The notes: generated by a model from the letters alone, not told the origin. A stretch of 64,000 nucleotides of DNA from Lycium barbarum (GCF_019175385.1 NC_083341.1:63149800-63213799); one strand, 5' to 3'; positions 36,124 through 47,569 are shown, numbered from the stretch's first letter. Numbers and translations: made by a program.

Positions 36124-37330
36124 TCAAGTTTTCCAGCTCGGGTTCTTTTTAAGTTTCCCCGAGTTCTTTCTTTCGTTTGGACTGCTTTTGGGCCGCCATA
36201 GAGCCTTTCCTTTCCCAACCCATTTTTGCAATGTCAAACTCAGGTTCATTGTTTTGTTTTTTGGCAAAAGGCATAGGGTCTCTCTTTGTGGATGAGAGCA
36301 CAGTGAAAGAATGGTGAAGCTTTGGTGGTGAGTATGTTTGTGAGGACATAGGGAAAAAGGTGGGTTTTGATGGGCAGCGTTGTGTTTTTTGCGGTTGAAG
36401 GTGACCATATCTCAGTAGCTGTATTTGTTCTTTAAGGTTAGCCATTTCCTTTTGTTATTGGTTAAAGAAATGGAAAAGGGAAGTGCCTGGTGGACAAATC
36501 TCATACTGCATGTTTGTCAATTGCAATTCCAGGGCTTTGATCAGTCCAGCATGCTTAGAAGATGCTTGTTCCACCCTCTTCTAAATTGTCTCCACCCTGC
36601 TCATCATCTTATTCTGTGTGTGAGCAATATTGCTGATGGAAGTGCTAATATTAGTTAACACTTTGTTTTGGCAAATGGCATTTTCGGATTGCCAATTGAT
36701 TGTCGCTTCCACTTCACTTGTTGGTGGCTTTTCTCCCGTGGGCAGGACAACATATTGCCTTGGAATTTTTGGGGCATGGCTTGCACCATCCTTTTCAAAA
36801 GGTTGTTGTGGAGGAAATTCAGTGGTGTGACTGGAGTTGGAGGGGTTCATCATGAATATTTCTAGCTTTGGGATACTTGGGTTTGAAGGTTTGTGATGTA
36901 AATTTTGGTTAGGGAGAGATGGCCAATTTGGGGGTTTGTACGAAACAAGGAATTCATATTTTCCTGGACGGCTTAATGAACCGATAAATGAGTCTCCTTC
37001 TTCATACCTTGTTCGGAACTTTCTTTCAGAATTTCCCCCTTTTTTCTTTGATTTGGATCTTCTTGTATGGTGTTCATCCCATTGAATTTCATCGTCAAGA
37101 CATTCTTGACAGTCACATTGGATATCCCATGGGCAATGTCCCGTGAAAGAACATTTGAACCACCATACTTCACGACCTTCATTATCGAACTGCTTTATCA
37201 AGTCATGTTCGCTCATGATACCGGGGAGATGGTAAGCGAATGTTTCAGGGTCATCTTTGTGTGCTTGGTTATGAGTGGGTTGGTACATCTGGAAAGGGAA
37301 GGTTGTTTTGGGATTTGGGTGCACATGGTA
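36124..37330 (-). pseudogene. EPRV copy 1 Cys-rich and coiled-coil segment
   Basis: Open frame from 37417 to 36581, with viral sequence starting about 37300 (MYQPTHNQAHKDDPETFAYH). It holds a Cys/His cluster (WWFKCSFTGHCPWDIQCDC, QEC) and a basic stretch, then Pro/Ser-rich linker. The part below 36581 is helical and hydrophilic (FNQ, QKEMANLKEQIQLLRYG), a likely coiled coil, broken by stops. Its place between movement and coat proteins is where virion-associated or linker segments lie in related viruses; function not established. Confidence 0.6.
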
Positions 37331-38083
37331 GTTCCGTTGGTGGCATCCACTTTTAAGAGCAAAGCATTTTCTCCATCTGGAATAGAGATATCCATAGCAT
37401 GATTCTGAACTCGCCAAGCTATTTGGTAGTGTAAAGTAGCATGAATTGCATTTTTAGCTTGTGGAGTACCTTGAATTTGGACTTAGAGCTTTAAAGCCTC
37501 CGTTAGATATGGATCATACAGGGACATGTTAAAATTTGGAAATATAGTGACAAAAACTATCCCGACATTTAGAGTGACTTCTGTGGTACCCAAATTCGCA
37601 TGTTGGTACTCGTTATATTTCTATATCAAGAAGGGCAAGGCGAGCTACAACTGGTTGGTCCTTTCATCCATGATATTTTAATGCAATTCTAATAGCACCA
37701 AAATGGACATGGGTGAAACCATGATGTTTCCCCTGTCTAGGAAAATCATCTGGAATCTGTAGAGTGATGAATTGTTCCTCCTGAGTTGCTAGAATAGGGT
37801 GCTGGTCAAGTTTTGAGGCACCAACATATTCTTTAGCTTCTTTGGGCTTTTGTTGGACCAGGGAACAGATTTGTGACCACGGGGAACATGTCTTTTTAGC
37901 AAAAGCAGAGTATGGGTTTATAAGGGGTAGGTCGGTGGGAGACACTTTGTTTCCATCAGGTAAAATATCAACTTCATAAAGGTAGTCATATTTGCAAGAA
38001 AGGGTTTTATACAGAGTAGGAGACATATTTATTGTTGCTAAGGACTTACAAGGGTTGGACGCAGATGGTAACGACTCAGACAT
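37213..38083 (-). pseudogene. EPRV copy 1 movement protein
   Basis: Start chosen at ATG 38081-38083 (MSESLPSAS), about 42 bases after the primer site; an upstream ATG would overlap that site. It shows the 30K-type core HVHFGAIRIALKYHG, PVVARLALLDI, then NVGIVFVTIFPNFNMSL and MDISIPDGENALLLKVDA. A TGA near 37660 replaces Arg. After TTMCTQIPKQ about 160 bp present in copy 2 are missing, which throws the next segment out of frame. 30K proteins move virus between plant cells through plasmodesmata. Confidence 0.8.
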
Positions 38084-38124
38084 ATTTTTACTAAACTGCT
38101 CCTCTCTCCGAAAGAGATGGACTG

Positions 38125-38136
38125 GCTCTGATACCA
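38125..38136 (-). other. tRNA-iMet primer-binding site of EPRV
   Basis: The minus strand reads TGGTATCAGAGC, a perfect 12-base match to the standard plant pararetrovirus and retrotransposon primer site. It lies between the leader and the movement protein start of copy 1; copy 2 has lost the equivalent region. Confidence 0.9.
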
Positions 38137-38531
38137 CGGGTAAGTAGAGGGCGGGGAAACACCAAGCAAGACAGCCAAACTACAAGCACAATAGTTTTCT
38201 TACATAGTAGGACTGGGCTTCAACATCCCGAAGGACGGCTTGCCACAAACCTGACTTCAACAACCCGAAGGATGGATTGTCAAGTTAGTCAGACAGTTTG
38301 AATGATCGTAGATATGAAAGTTTTTCCAACAAAATGAGCTGGCTTCCTAGCCAAGCTACTCAATTCGGAAAAACTTTCGCACTACTACAGACATACTGTC
38401 AAAGCTTCGAAAAACTATTGTACTCATAGCAAGCTCAACTTGCCCAATATTTCCTAACCCTATACTAACGTAGGATCAGCCTTTCCATGCCTTTCAAAGA
38501 GAAGAACAAGATAAATTTAGAAGGCAAACAT
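38137..38531 (-). other. EPRV leader between copies
   Basis: The only complete leader in the window, running from just past the AATAAA of copy 2 to the primer site of copy 1. No open frame of note. It contains gaaggacgg/gaaggatgg repeats (38228-38275) and aaaactttc words on both sides of 38320-38410, compatible with the structured leaders of plant pararetroviruses. Folding was not computed. Confidence 0.5.
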
Positions 38532-38537
38532 TTTATT
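38532..38537 (-). terminator. Polyadenylation signal, EPRV copy 2
   Basis: AATAAA on the minus strand, about 60 bases downstream of the TATA box at 38596-38603, as in copy 1. Confidence 0.6.
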
Positions 38538-38595
38538 GATATCGAAAAATTTACAGGGAAATTGTTTGATGCCCTCTAACTACTACATAGCCTCC

Positions 38596-38603
38596 TATTT
38601 ATA
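38596..38603 (-). promoter_or_regulatory. TATA box of pararetroviral promoter between copies
   Basis: TATAAATA in a palindromic CTCCTATAAATAGGA setting on the minus strand. If active it would transcribe the leader and all of copy 1 and end at 31678-31683. Confidence 0.65.
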
Positions 38604-38667
38604 GGAGTTGGAGGCTTCCACAAGACTTATCTTACATGGCACACGGGCACCGCTAGACATGTGAAGG

Positions 38668-38848
38668 GCCTAATAAAACAAACCTAATAAAACGAGCCAA
38701 ATAAGATAGCCTAATAAAACAAGCCTGATAAAACGAGCCTAATAAGACAGCCTAATAAAACAAGCCTGATAAAATGAGCCTGATAAAATGAGCCTAATAA
38801 GACAGCCTAATAAAACACGCCTAATAAAACAAGCCTAGTAAAACGAGG
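38668..38848 (-). repeat. Intergenic minisatellite, EPRV copy 2
   Basis: About twelve to thirteen ~14-bp units of the cctaataaaacgag type, several more than in copy 1, with the same upstream position to the TATA box. Confidence 0.85.
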
Positions 38849-38925
38849 GGAACATTATTTGAAGCATGACAACCATGTGCAAGCATGTGACCGTGGGGTC
38901 CGCTTTTGTCATTCTTGTAAGCACG

Positions 38926-39900
38926 TCAGTAAGCTTTATCCGACGGAGCGGTGCTTGATGGAGTCGACGGTGGAGTTGCGTATCCTTCCTCTATCCACCA
39001 TTCTGGTCCATGTTTTTGCTTGAATTTTTCTTTGTTTTCCAGACATCTTTTTCGCGACCTTGTGTAGTAGCATTTTTTGTTGGATGGCCCTGTCATCTCT
39101 GGATCTATTTTTGCTGAATCTTGAGATGGAAAATCCAGCCTTATCTTTGTGATAGCCTGAGTGATTTCATCCTTGATTATTTCATACAGCACTCGGTACT
39201 CATTTGCTGCTTCTCGAACTCTTTCCCAATGGGGATGGTTATCAGTGTAATTCCAGCGAACCTATTCTTTCGGCCATATCTCCTTTGGGATGCACTTATT
39301 TTGCTGGAAAATAATTCTCTGTGCTTCGCTGTATTCACCTTCTAAGGACAAGACAGAGACGGGGAATTCCCACCATAGTGAAATATCTGGTTGAGCATAG
39401 ACCTTCCCATCAATAATTTTTATCGGTCGATGTAACATGAACACTTTTGCTGCATAGGAGTCTTGGAAACATTGAAACCAATATCTCCGTGGTTTGAACC
39501 ATTGCAGAAACTTTTTGAGAGCAGGATCAATCTTGTCAAAACATCGAAACATGTCACACTTGAATTCCATGAAAATATAATTCTGGTGACACAAGTACCA
39601 GAAAAACCATAATAGTTCCTGTGGAAAATCATTGTGCATGGCTATGAATACGTGACAGAATGGGTATTCTGGATTGACTCCGAATGGCTTAAGGATGGAT
39701 CCTCTATATTTTCTGAAAACTAGGAGCTCATAGAAAGTCCTTCTTTCTGTGAGGATGGATGGATCAAACGGGTGCACAAACTTGTTGAAGAATTCTAGCG
39801 GATGATCTGCTATTCTGGATGGACTAGCTTCTGATGAGCTTGTAAGCATGAAAATGTTGCTAGTTAGCCTCTTCTGCAGTTTGGCTTGAAATCTCTTTGA
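38926..39900 (-). pseudogene. EPRV copy 2 C-terminal segment, function unknown
   Basis: Counterpart of 32007-32935: RIADHPLEFFNKFVHPFDP, aromatic middle (FFWYLCHQNYIFMEFKCD), charged tail (CYYTRSRKR) and Pro/Ser/Thr end. The TAG of copy 1 at the EDE/SEA site is absent here, but another TAG near 39259 replaces Trp. Stops therefore arose independently in the two copies. Confidence 0.65.
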
Positions 39901-41330
39901 AAACTCATCTGGCCTGGATAGGAAATCCGCTAGAATATTATCTTTCCCATTGAGGTGCTTTACTTGGAATTTGTAAGGGGAGAACCATTGTGCCTATCTA
40001 GGAATCTGCGGATTTGGGCAATCTTTGGATTTATGTGGATCATCTTGGGGAAAGCTTTCATATCCATCTCAATAAGAAACTCTGTGTGAATTAAAAAGAA
40101 ATTAAAATTTTTAATCCCATTTTTTACGACAAGAATTTCTTTGAATGTGGAATGGTAATGTTGTTCAGTATCTTTGAACTTTCCACTGGCATATCCGCAT
40201 ATTTTCCGTTGGCCATCTTCAACTTCAAAAAATACCGCACTCCAATATTCGTTGCCGGCATCTGTCTGCAATATCTTTTTCCCGTCTGATGGAATATGGA
40301 GGGCTTTAACCTCTTTTGAGATTTCTTTTATCTTCTGAACTGCTTCATCCTGTTCCTTTCCCCAACCTTGGGCATTCTTCTTGAGCATTTTTGTAAGTGG
40401 AGCAATGTATGTAGAGACATTAGGGATAAAATCTCTAACATAATTAATCACACCTAAAAATTGTTGGAGCTGCTTCGTTGTAAAATTGGTGTCTGGTAAT
40501 TTGAGCAGTTCTTGACAAATATGTGGCCCTGGGCTGTATGCTCCACGAACAAAATGCATCATCAGAAAATCAATTTCCTTCCTAGCAAGAATCATTTTTT
40601 TCTGTGAGAGCATGATTCCATTTTTCTTCACTAGGTCATGGAATTGTTGCAGCAACGTGAGGTGTTCTTCCATAGTGTCACTAAAGAGTAAGATGTCATC
40701 AATGTATACTAGTGATGTATGGAGGATGGGTTGAAATAATTTTATCATGGTCTTTTGGAACAATGAGAGTGTCGTTTTCAACCCAACGGGCATGGCCTTC
40801 CATTGAAAGTGGTGATCGGGTATACAAAACCCTGTCTTTGGTCTATCTTCTGGGTGTATTCCCAATTTCCAAAACCCCGATTTAAGGTCAAACATGGAAA
40901 AGTATTTAGCTTTGGCTAAGTGTGAAAAAAGGGTGAGTTTATTTGGGATAGGAAATTTATCATCTTAGAGGAAATAGTTAAGAGGTTGATAGTTTATGAC
41001 TAATCTGAGTTTACCTCTTGTTTGTTCTGCCCGTTTATTGACATAGAATGCCTGGCATGCCTATTGTGAATTAGAGGGCTCGATAAGTCCAAACTCCAAG
41101 AGCTCTTCGCATTCTCTTTTCGCAAGCTGAAGATGATCTGGATTCATGCCGGAGTGACTTGCCTTCGTTGGATTAATGCTTTCATTCTTCTTGAAGGGGA
41201 GTTTAATAAAAACTCCTCATTTAGCCATAGAGGCTTTTGCATTTTCCCATAAACTCCTTGTGAGAATCCGCACATGAATGCTCCACCTACTGCTTTTCTA
41301 TCTCCTTGATCTGTTCAGCATTAGTTATTT
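39901..41330 (-). pseudogene. EPRV copy 2 reverse transcriptase and RNase H
   Basis: Open frame 40895-39960 with MFDLKSGFWKLGIHPED, catalytic SLVYIDDILLFSDT (about 40695-40735), QFLGVINYVRDFIP, and RNase H (ILQTDAGNEYWSAVFFEVED, HYHSTFKEILVVKNG). A frameshift near 39990-40010 precedes HHK-LADFLSRP. The RT N-terminal part (40900-41330) has many stops and shifts compared with copy 1. Confidence 0.85.
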
Positions 41331-41337
41331 GGAAAAA

Positions 41338-41799
41338 TCATAAAACATCTGTATATGGCTTGAATTGTTTCTTGAACGTTATTCCATGGGCTTTGATCTT
41401 GAGCTGATCTTTAAGTTGGCTGAAGATTTCAAATCCGACAGTGAGATGTTTTCCTGGTACATCTGATCCAATCAGCTTTGTTCGAAATTTCAACCCTGGG
41501 AAGAATTCAATTGTGATCGGATGCTTTGTGATGACTTTGGTGGTTAGGACTCCAGTCCCAGCAGTGTTGAAATATTTGAAATGTGGAATCCATTGATCCT
41601 CAGGAAGGACGGCTGGGTTCATCAATGAACATGCCGCTCCAGTGTCCATGAAGGCAATAACCTGGATTGGTTTATCCCATTTGGATGGATAAACTTTAAG
41701 CTGGACCTGCGGGATCACCATGATGCTGTTGATATCTTCTTGAGCCTTTCCCGCTGGTTCTGATATCTGGTAATATTCATTGCCATATTCTTCGTACAC
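41338..41799 (-). pseudogene. EPRV copy 2 aspartic protease
   Basis: A 154-residue open frame with IAFMDTGAACSLMNP (catalytic D-T-G), GVLTTKVITKHPI and DVPGKHLTVGFEIFSQLKDQ. It is complete across the retroviral-type protease fold, unlike copy 1. It is separated by a frameshift from the coat protein upstream and by a stop from RT downstream. Such proteases cut the viral polyprotein. Confidence 0.82.
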
Positions 41800-41837
41800 A
41801 TCTATGGAAAAGAGTGTCTTCTCTGTGGGTTCGTCCT

Positions 41838-43049
41838 CTAATGAGAGTACAAATTCAAGATTGCCATCTTAAAATCTAGATGGATACCAGTGTAGTCCTC
41901 TATTTCGGTAAGAAGCTTGATCGATCTTCTGGATTGGACACAATTTTTTGCGTAATGCCCAATCTTGTTGCAGATGAAGCATCTATCATTTTTTCGGGAC
42001 TTGCGTGGGCTCTTCCTCCTGAAATATTTCGTGCGCCTCCTGAACTGGGATCCTTCTCGTGAAGGCCTTGGCCATTTGAATGGCTTGAACCTTCCCTTTC
42101 GTCTGGGGACATGGCACGAACAGCTTGACCCAGTAATTAGGTCAGACTTTCGGCAAGCTTTTTCAAGGGCTGTATTGTTTCGTATGATTTGCTTCAAAAC
42201 AGATCTCTTTGTGCAGATATCATCCAACGCTAGAAATATGGCTTGCCTGATGTAGCCGATCGGTGGGATCGTTATTGATTGAAACTTCTCCTCAACGATC
42301 GTCATGGTCCGGCTTGCTAACATCTTCGGAAGTGATGAAACAAAGGCTTGCTTGAGACTAGCTTCTCCACCTAACTGAAAGAACATTTTAGCCATCTTCT
42401 GAAAATGGATATCGATGGCATCTCTGTCAAATGCTACGCATTTCATTTCAAAGAATTGTCTCTTTAGTTTTTCTTGCCTTTGGCCGGTATCTCCACAAAA
42501 TACCTCTTGGAGTATTTTTGATGTTGTAAGCAAAGTCTTGGGATGTGAGAAACATATTTTTGTCTTGTGTCCCAGTGAATTCCACCAGTCTCGGAGAATT
42601 CCGGAGAATCTTGAAGTGAATTCTGACAGGATCATATACTTTTCCCGTTAGACAAGATTCTTTGTCACCATCCAAGTGAAGAAATCTTGGATCCTTTGGG
42701 GCCATCTTGATAGTTTGATATCATCCAGACTAAAAGTATGAAATCCAGTCCCAATGAATTTTGCTGTTGTTGGTTCTGGCCTTCTTTCTGGAATTTGCTC
42801 ATCTGTCATCCCGTCCCGATCATCATCTACTTCAGAGATTTCTGGTTCTCTGGGTTGTTTCATGAATATTGGCGGGTTATTTTCTTCTGAAGAGTCAACT
42901 GAGGAATCTTCGCTTGTCTCAAAGCTTGCTTCCGTAGGATCAGTATCATATGAATCTCGGTCACTGGATCCTAGTGTATCATCCTCCTCTACATCCTTTG
43001 TGGGTCGGGTCATGTAGAGGTTAGGAATATTATGGGCTGAGATCATCAA
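41838..43049 (-). pseudogene. EPRV copy 2 coat protein region
   Basis: Acidic N-terminal frame 43049-42648 (SSVDSSEENN, DDIKLSRWPQRIQDF) and core frame 42635-41838 (FCGDTGQRQEKLKRQFFEMK, HFQKMAKMFFQLGGEAS). The basic stretch leads to an intact zinc knuckle CFICNKIGHYAKNC. Defects: a stop near 42648, compensating indels around 42520-42575, and a frameshift near 41870. The knuckle binds nucleic acid in this family. Confidence 0.82.
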
Positions 43050-43094
43050 GTTTTCCAGCTCGGGTTCTTTTGAACCTTCTTCGAGTTCTTTCTT

Positions 43095-44175
43095 TCATTT
43101 GGACTGCTTTTGGGCCGCCATAGAGTCATTCCTTTCCCAAACCATTTTTGCAATGTCAAACTCAGGTTCATTGTTTTGTTTTTGGGCAAAAGGCATAGGG
43201 TCTCGCTTTGTGGATGGGAGCACAGTGAAAGAATGGCCAAGCTTTGGTGGTGAGTATGTTTGTGAGGACATAGGGAAAAAGGTGGGTTTTGATGGGAAGC
43301 TTTGTGTTTTTTGCGGTTCAAGGTGACCATATCTCAGTAGCTGTATTTGTTCTTTAAGGTCAGCCATTTCCTTTTGTTGTTGGTTAAAGAAATGGAAAAG
43401 GGAAGTGCCTGGTGGATAAATCTCATACTGCATGTTTGTCATTCGCAATTCCAGGGCTTTGATCAGTCCAGCATGCTGAGAAGATGCTTGTTCCACCTTC
43501 TTCTCCATTTTCTCCACCCTGCTCATCATCTTATTCTGTGTGTGAGCAACATTTTTGATGGAAGTGCTAATATTAGTTAACACTTTGTTTTGGCAAATCG
43601 CATTTTTGGTGGCTTTTCTCCCGTGGGCAGCACAACATTTTTCCTTAGAATTTTTGGGGCATGGCTTGCACCATCCTTTTCAAAAGGTTGTTGTGGAGGA
43701 AATTCAGTGGTGTGACTGGAGTTGGAGGGTTTCATCATGAATATTTCTGGCTTTGGGATACTTGGGTTTGAAGGTTTGTGATGTAAATTTTGGTTAGGGA
43801 GAGATGGCCAATTTTGGGATTTGTACGAAACAAGGAATTCATATTTTCTTGGACGGCTCAGTGAACCGATAGATGAGTCTCCTTCTTCATACCTTGTTCA
43901 GAACTTTCTTTCAGAGTTTCCCCGTTTTATCTTTGATTTGGCTCTTCTTGTATGGTGTTCATCCCATTCAATTTCATCGTCAAGACATTCTTGACAGTCA
44001 TATTGGATATCGCATAGGCAGTGTCCCGTGAAAGGACATTTGAACCACCATACTTCATGACCTTCATTATCGAACTGCTTTATCCAGTCATGTTCGCTCA
44101 TGATACCGGGGAGATGGTAAGCGAATGTTTCAGGGTCATCTTGGTGTGCTTGGTTATGAGTGGGTTGGTACATCT
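43095..44175 (-). pseudogene. EPRV copy 2 Cys-rich and coiled-coil segment
   Basis: MYQPTHNQAHQDDPETFAYH leads to the Cys/His cluster (WWFKCPFTGHCLCDIQYDC, QEC); a stop follows near 43896. After a ~43-bp deletion near 43610 the coiled-coil frame (43583-43095) is open: KMMSRVEKMEKKVEQAS, LIKALELRM, KEMADLKEQIQLLRYG show heptad-like spacing of Leu/Val/Met. Confidence 0.6.
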
Positions 44176-44229
44176 AGAAAGAGAAGGTTGTTTTGTTAGT
44201 TTTTTTAAAGTGAGAGTGGTCAAATCTTA

Positions 44230-45086
44230 TGGTGACTGTTTTATCGGGTTTTTTTGGAAAAAGTGGGTTCAGAAGATTGGAGAGGTTCAACAGGTTCTCT
44301 CAGTTTTTCATAATTCGTGACCCATGTATCTGGAATGACTTTGGTAAGTTCTTCTTTAGAAAGCTGTTTTGGGATTTGGGTGCACATGGTCGTTCCGTTG
44401 GTGGCATCCACTTTTAAGAGCAAAGCATTTTCTCCGCCTGGAAGAGAGATATCCATAGCATGATTATGAACTCGCCAAGCTATTTGGTAGTGTATAGTAG
44501 CCTGAATAGCATTTTTAGCTTGTGGAGCACCTTGAATTTGGACTTGGAGCTTTAAAGCCTCCGTTTAATATGGATCATACAGGGACATGTTAAAATTTTG
44601 AAATATAGTCACAAAAACTGTCCCAGCATTTAGAGTGACTTATGTGGTACCCAAATTCGCATGTTGGAATTCGTTATATCTGATATCAAGAAGGGCAAGG
44701 CGAGCTACAACTGGTTGGCCCTTTCGTCCATGATATGTTAATGCAATTCTAATAGCACCAAAATGGACATGGGTGAAATCATGATGTTTCCACTGTCTAG
44801 GAAAATCATCTGGAATCTGCAGAGTGATGAATTGTTCCTCCTGAGTTGCTAGAATAGGGTGCTGGTCAAGTTTTGAGGCACCAACATATTCTTTAGCTTC
44901 TTTGGGCTTTGGTTGGACCAGGGAACGAATTTGTGACCACGGGGAACATGTCTTTTTAGCAAAAGCAGAGTATGGGTTTATGAGGGGTAGGTCGGTGGGA
45001 GACACTTTGTTTCCATCAGGTAAAATATCAACTTCATAAAGGTAGTCATATTTGCAAGAAAGGGTTTTATACAGAGTAGGAGACAT
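44230..45086 (-). pseudogene. EPRV copy 2 movement protein
   Basis: Begins MSPTLYKTLSCKYDYLYEV at the junction with element F, about 18 residues inside the start used in copy 1. 30K core HVHFGAIRIALTYHGRKG and PVVARLALLDIRYNEFQHAN. TAA codons interrupt it near 44640 and 44565. The downstream part MDISLPGGENALLLKVDA continues to TNYEKLREPVEPLQ, sequence lost from copy 1. Confidence 0.8.
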
Positions 45087-45087
45087 A

Positions 45088-45616
45088 TGTGTGATACTCT
45101 TTATACCCCTATTTTTATGTCTACTCTTGTTGGGGATTATGTGGTAGTAGATAGTATCTACCCTTCGTATGCAATTTCTTTTATATGGTTATAGTACTTG
45201 GGCTGATTTGATGATCTTAGACATGGTAGACTTCGATGTTATTTTGGGTATGAGTTGGTTGTCCCCGCATTATGCTATACTTGATTGCCATTCTAAGACT
45301 GTTACACTAGCCATGCCCGGGGCACCTAGACTCGAGTGGAAGGGTAACCTTAGTCCCCTCCCTAAGAAAGTAATATCTTTTGTTCGTGCTAGGAAGCTAG
45401 TAGAGAAGGGTTGTTTAGCTTATCTGGCACATATCCGTGATACTAATGCAGATAATCCATCCCTTGATTCAGTTCCAGTGGTACGCGAGTTTGTAGATGT
45501 GTTCCCCGCGGACTTGCCTGGTATGACACCGGATCGTGATATTGACGTCAGAATTGACTTAGACCCAGGGACTCGTCCTATCTCCATCCCACCTTATAGG
45601 ATGGTACCAGCAGAAT
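45088..45616 (+). pseudogene. Element F protease and RT start (5' end missing)
   Basis: Open from the junction: [66 protein letters not shown] and [16 protein letters not shown]. The protease active site is not present because the break is downstream of it. It joins 48033 after removing the solo LTR. Confidence 0.85.
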
Positions 45617-46607
45617 TGTCATGCCTTAAATTTGGAGGGCCGCGACCGGTACCCGGTGCCTACCTGGACCGGGCGAACCAACATTTAAACATACATTTAG
45701 CTAAGAACGTGGATAGGCCTAGAGTGGCTACCTGCATTCAGAAAAGTCCCAACATAGATATATACATATAAATCTCTGCGGTCTGGCCGCCTACTCAAGA
45801 AAAAAGAACGTAACTATATGCGGTCCGGCCGCCTCATGGAATATAAGCAAAACTGCTCACACCACTGTACGAGCCGAAACGGCTCTCATAAGAAACTATG
45901 CATCAAAGGATGGGCCACAGATTGATTGACTGTACTGTACATGCGTCTACAAGCCTCGAAAGAAGCATAACTGAGTCATGGGAAGGATAGGGCTCCGGCT
46001 CACCCGTCGTCCACAAACACAAAAGAAAGACTCCACATAGACCTGGCAACTAACTCCAAACAAAAGGGAGCTCACTACCAGCGGATGTCAAGTACTGTCT
46101 ATTGAGGAGTTATGTCAGTCTGTCGATCTGTACCTGCAGGCATGAATGCAGCACCCCCCCCCCCCCCCAGCAAAAGGGACGTTAGTACAAAAATATACCG
46201 AGTATGTAGGGCAGAAGAGTAACATACACATAGTAGTCATGAATGAAATCTGAAAATCATAAGCTAAAGTTACTGACTGAATACAAGATGTATGTCTAAC
46301 TGTCTTAACATATCTGTATGAATGCATCTATACGTCTGACTATCTGAACATACCTGTATGAATGCATCTGCTTACTGAAAATGCCTCTGAGGGTGTATGA
46401 TATGCATAGGTCATAGTGCCGAGGAACGTACGACCCGATTTGTATCCTATATAAGCCCATTCGGGCATAATAACATAATGGCCCCTTCAAGCATAATAGC
46501 ATAATGGCCCCTTCGAGCAGCTCCTCCGGGCATCATAATCATCATCACTGTGCACCAGCTAATCAGGTGGTAATGCGTATATAATGCCTTACCCATTTCC
46601 CCATACC

Positions 46608-46610
<3 letters not shown>

Positions 46611-46668
<58 letters not shown>

Positions 46669-46669
46669 T
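46611..46669. repeat. (TA)n(CA)n microsatellite
   Basis: About 23 TA units followed by CA units, in the solo LTR inside element F. Confidence 0.95.
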
Positions 46670-47560
46670 AATATACCCATATATAACGCCTTCTGGTCAC
46701 AGGTCAATATGCATATATGTAAATGAATGCAATGCATGAATGTGAACTAACATAATCATGATATAAAACTCAGGACCCATGAACAGAAGGAACAATCATA
46801 ACAAGGGGTATAGGATCATCAAGAACTGAGATACTCCTAGTACTTCTAAGAGTAGAGTAATATGGAGACTCGATTACTCGTTGTTCGCTCATGTCATAGG
46901 ATCAGGCCAAACTGAAAGAAAGGGAAAGCCTTAACATACCTGGAAGCTCCCTTCTCGACTTTTCCAACTTACTTTCTGTCTTGCAATCTACATAAGATCA
47001 TTCGTAGTCTCTTAATCTACATATAAACCATTCATACTATTGTTAGGCTCATTATCATATGCTTTTCTTAAGCCCTCAAATTAAATCCTCTTAAAATTTG
47101 CCGAAATTTAGGTAGCATATCCCCTGTTTATATTCCTAGCCCGAAATCACAATACCAACAAAACAACAACAACAATAGTGCCAACATCAACAACATCATC
47201 ATCAATACCAAAATATACTTAATAAAACATCCCACACGATGTTTACCCAATTTCTCAACCAATCAATCGACTTTATGAAGCTTTAACAACTAAATCTCCT
47301 TGATACAATTCGTAATATCAATAATACGGAATATCCTTACCTCAATCTAGGTTGGAAGAACTTGAAATAGGCTCCTTTGATCCGTCAAGATTTGATGTAT
47401 AAAACAAGAACTACAAAACTCTCTACGCTTCCCGAGCCTCAGATGTAGTCTCGTTACTTTAATCCGCTAAAAGAAATAATCCTTCAATGTTTCTTGGGTC
47501 TTTTCGGAGCTTTTTGGTGGAGAGGAGTGGAGAAACTGAAGCCAAAGACCAGATTTTGGT

Positions 47561-47569
47561 CTTAAATAG
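47561..47569 (-). promoter_or_regulatory. TATA-like box of the solo LTR in element F
   Basis: The minus strand reads CTATTTAAG, 19 bases downstream of three repeats of the type tgctacagtaa (47588-47630). Inferred promoter. Confidence 0.4.

Larger units (their letters stand above)
31593..38445 (-). mobile_element. Endogenous pararetrovirus (Caulimoviridae), copy 1
   Basis: Minus-strand order: leader and primer site (38125-38136), movement protein, Cys-rich and coiled-coil segment, coat protein with CCHC motif, aspartic protease, RT, RNase H, C-terminal extension, then intergenic region with minisatellite, TATA box and AATAAA. There is no integrase and no LTR, as in plant pararetroviruses. The single-polyprotein-like order with the movement protein first and a length near 7 kb resemble petuviruses/florendoviruses; genus assignment is tentative. 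Copy 1 is the better preserved copy from the coat protein onwards but has a deletion after the movement protein and several stops, so it is an inactive fossil as read. Confidence 0.88.
38446..45087 (-). mobile_element. Endogenous pararetrovirus, copy 2 (head-to-tail with copy 1)
   Basis: Same order and closely similar sequence as copy 1, starting abruptly at the movement protein (45086) without leader or primer site, so truncated at its 5' end where it meets element F. It lacks the ~160 bp deletion of copy 1 but has more frameshifts. Its intergenic region (38446-38925) leads straight into the leader of copy 1, giving one full promoter-to-polyA unit. Confidence 0.88.

Noticed and set aside
31593..45087. 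A complete, functional virus
   Set aside because: Each copy has stops, frameshifts and deletions in several segments, and copy 2 lacks leader and primer site.
45169..45771. 200-residue frame of element F protease running on past 45616
   Set aside because: The part after 45616 is reading into the inserted solo LTR; only the first part is coding relic.
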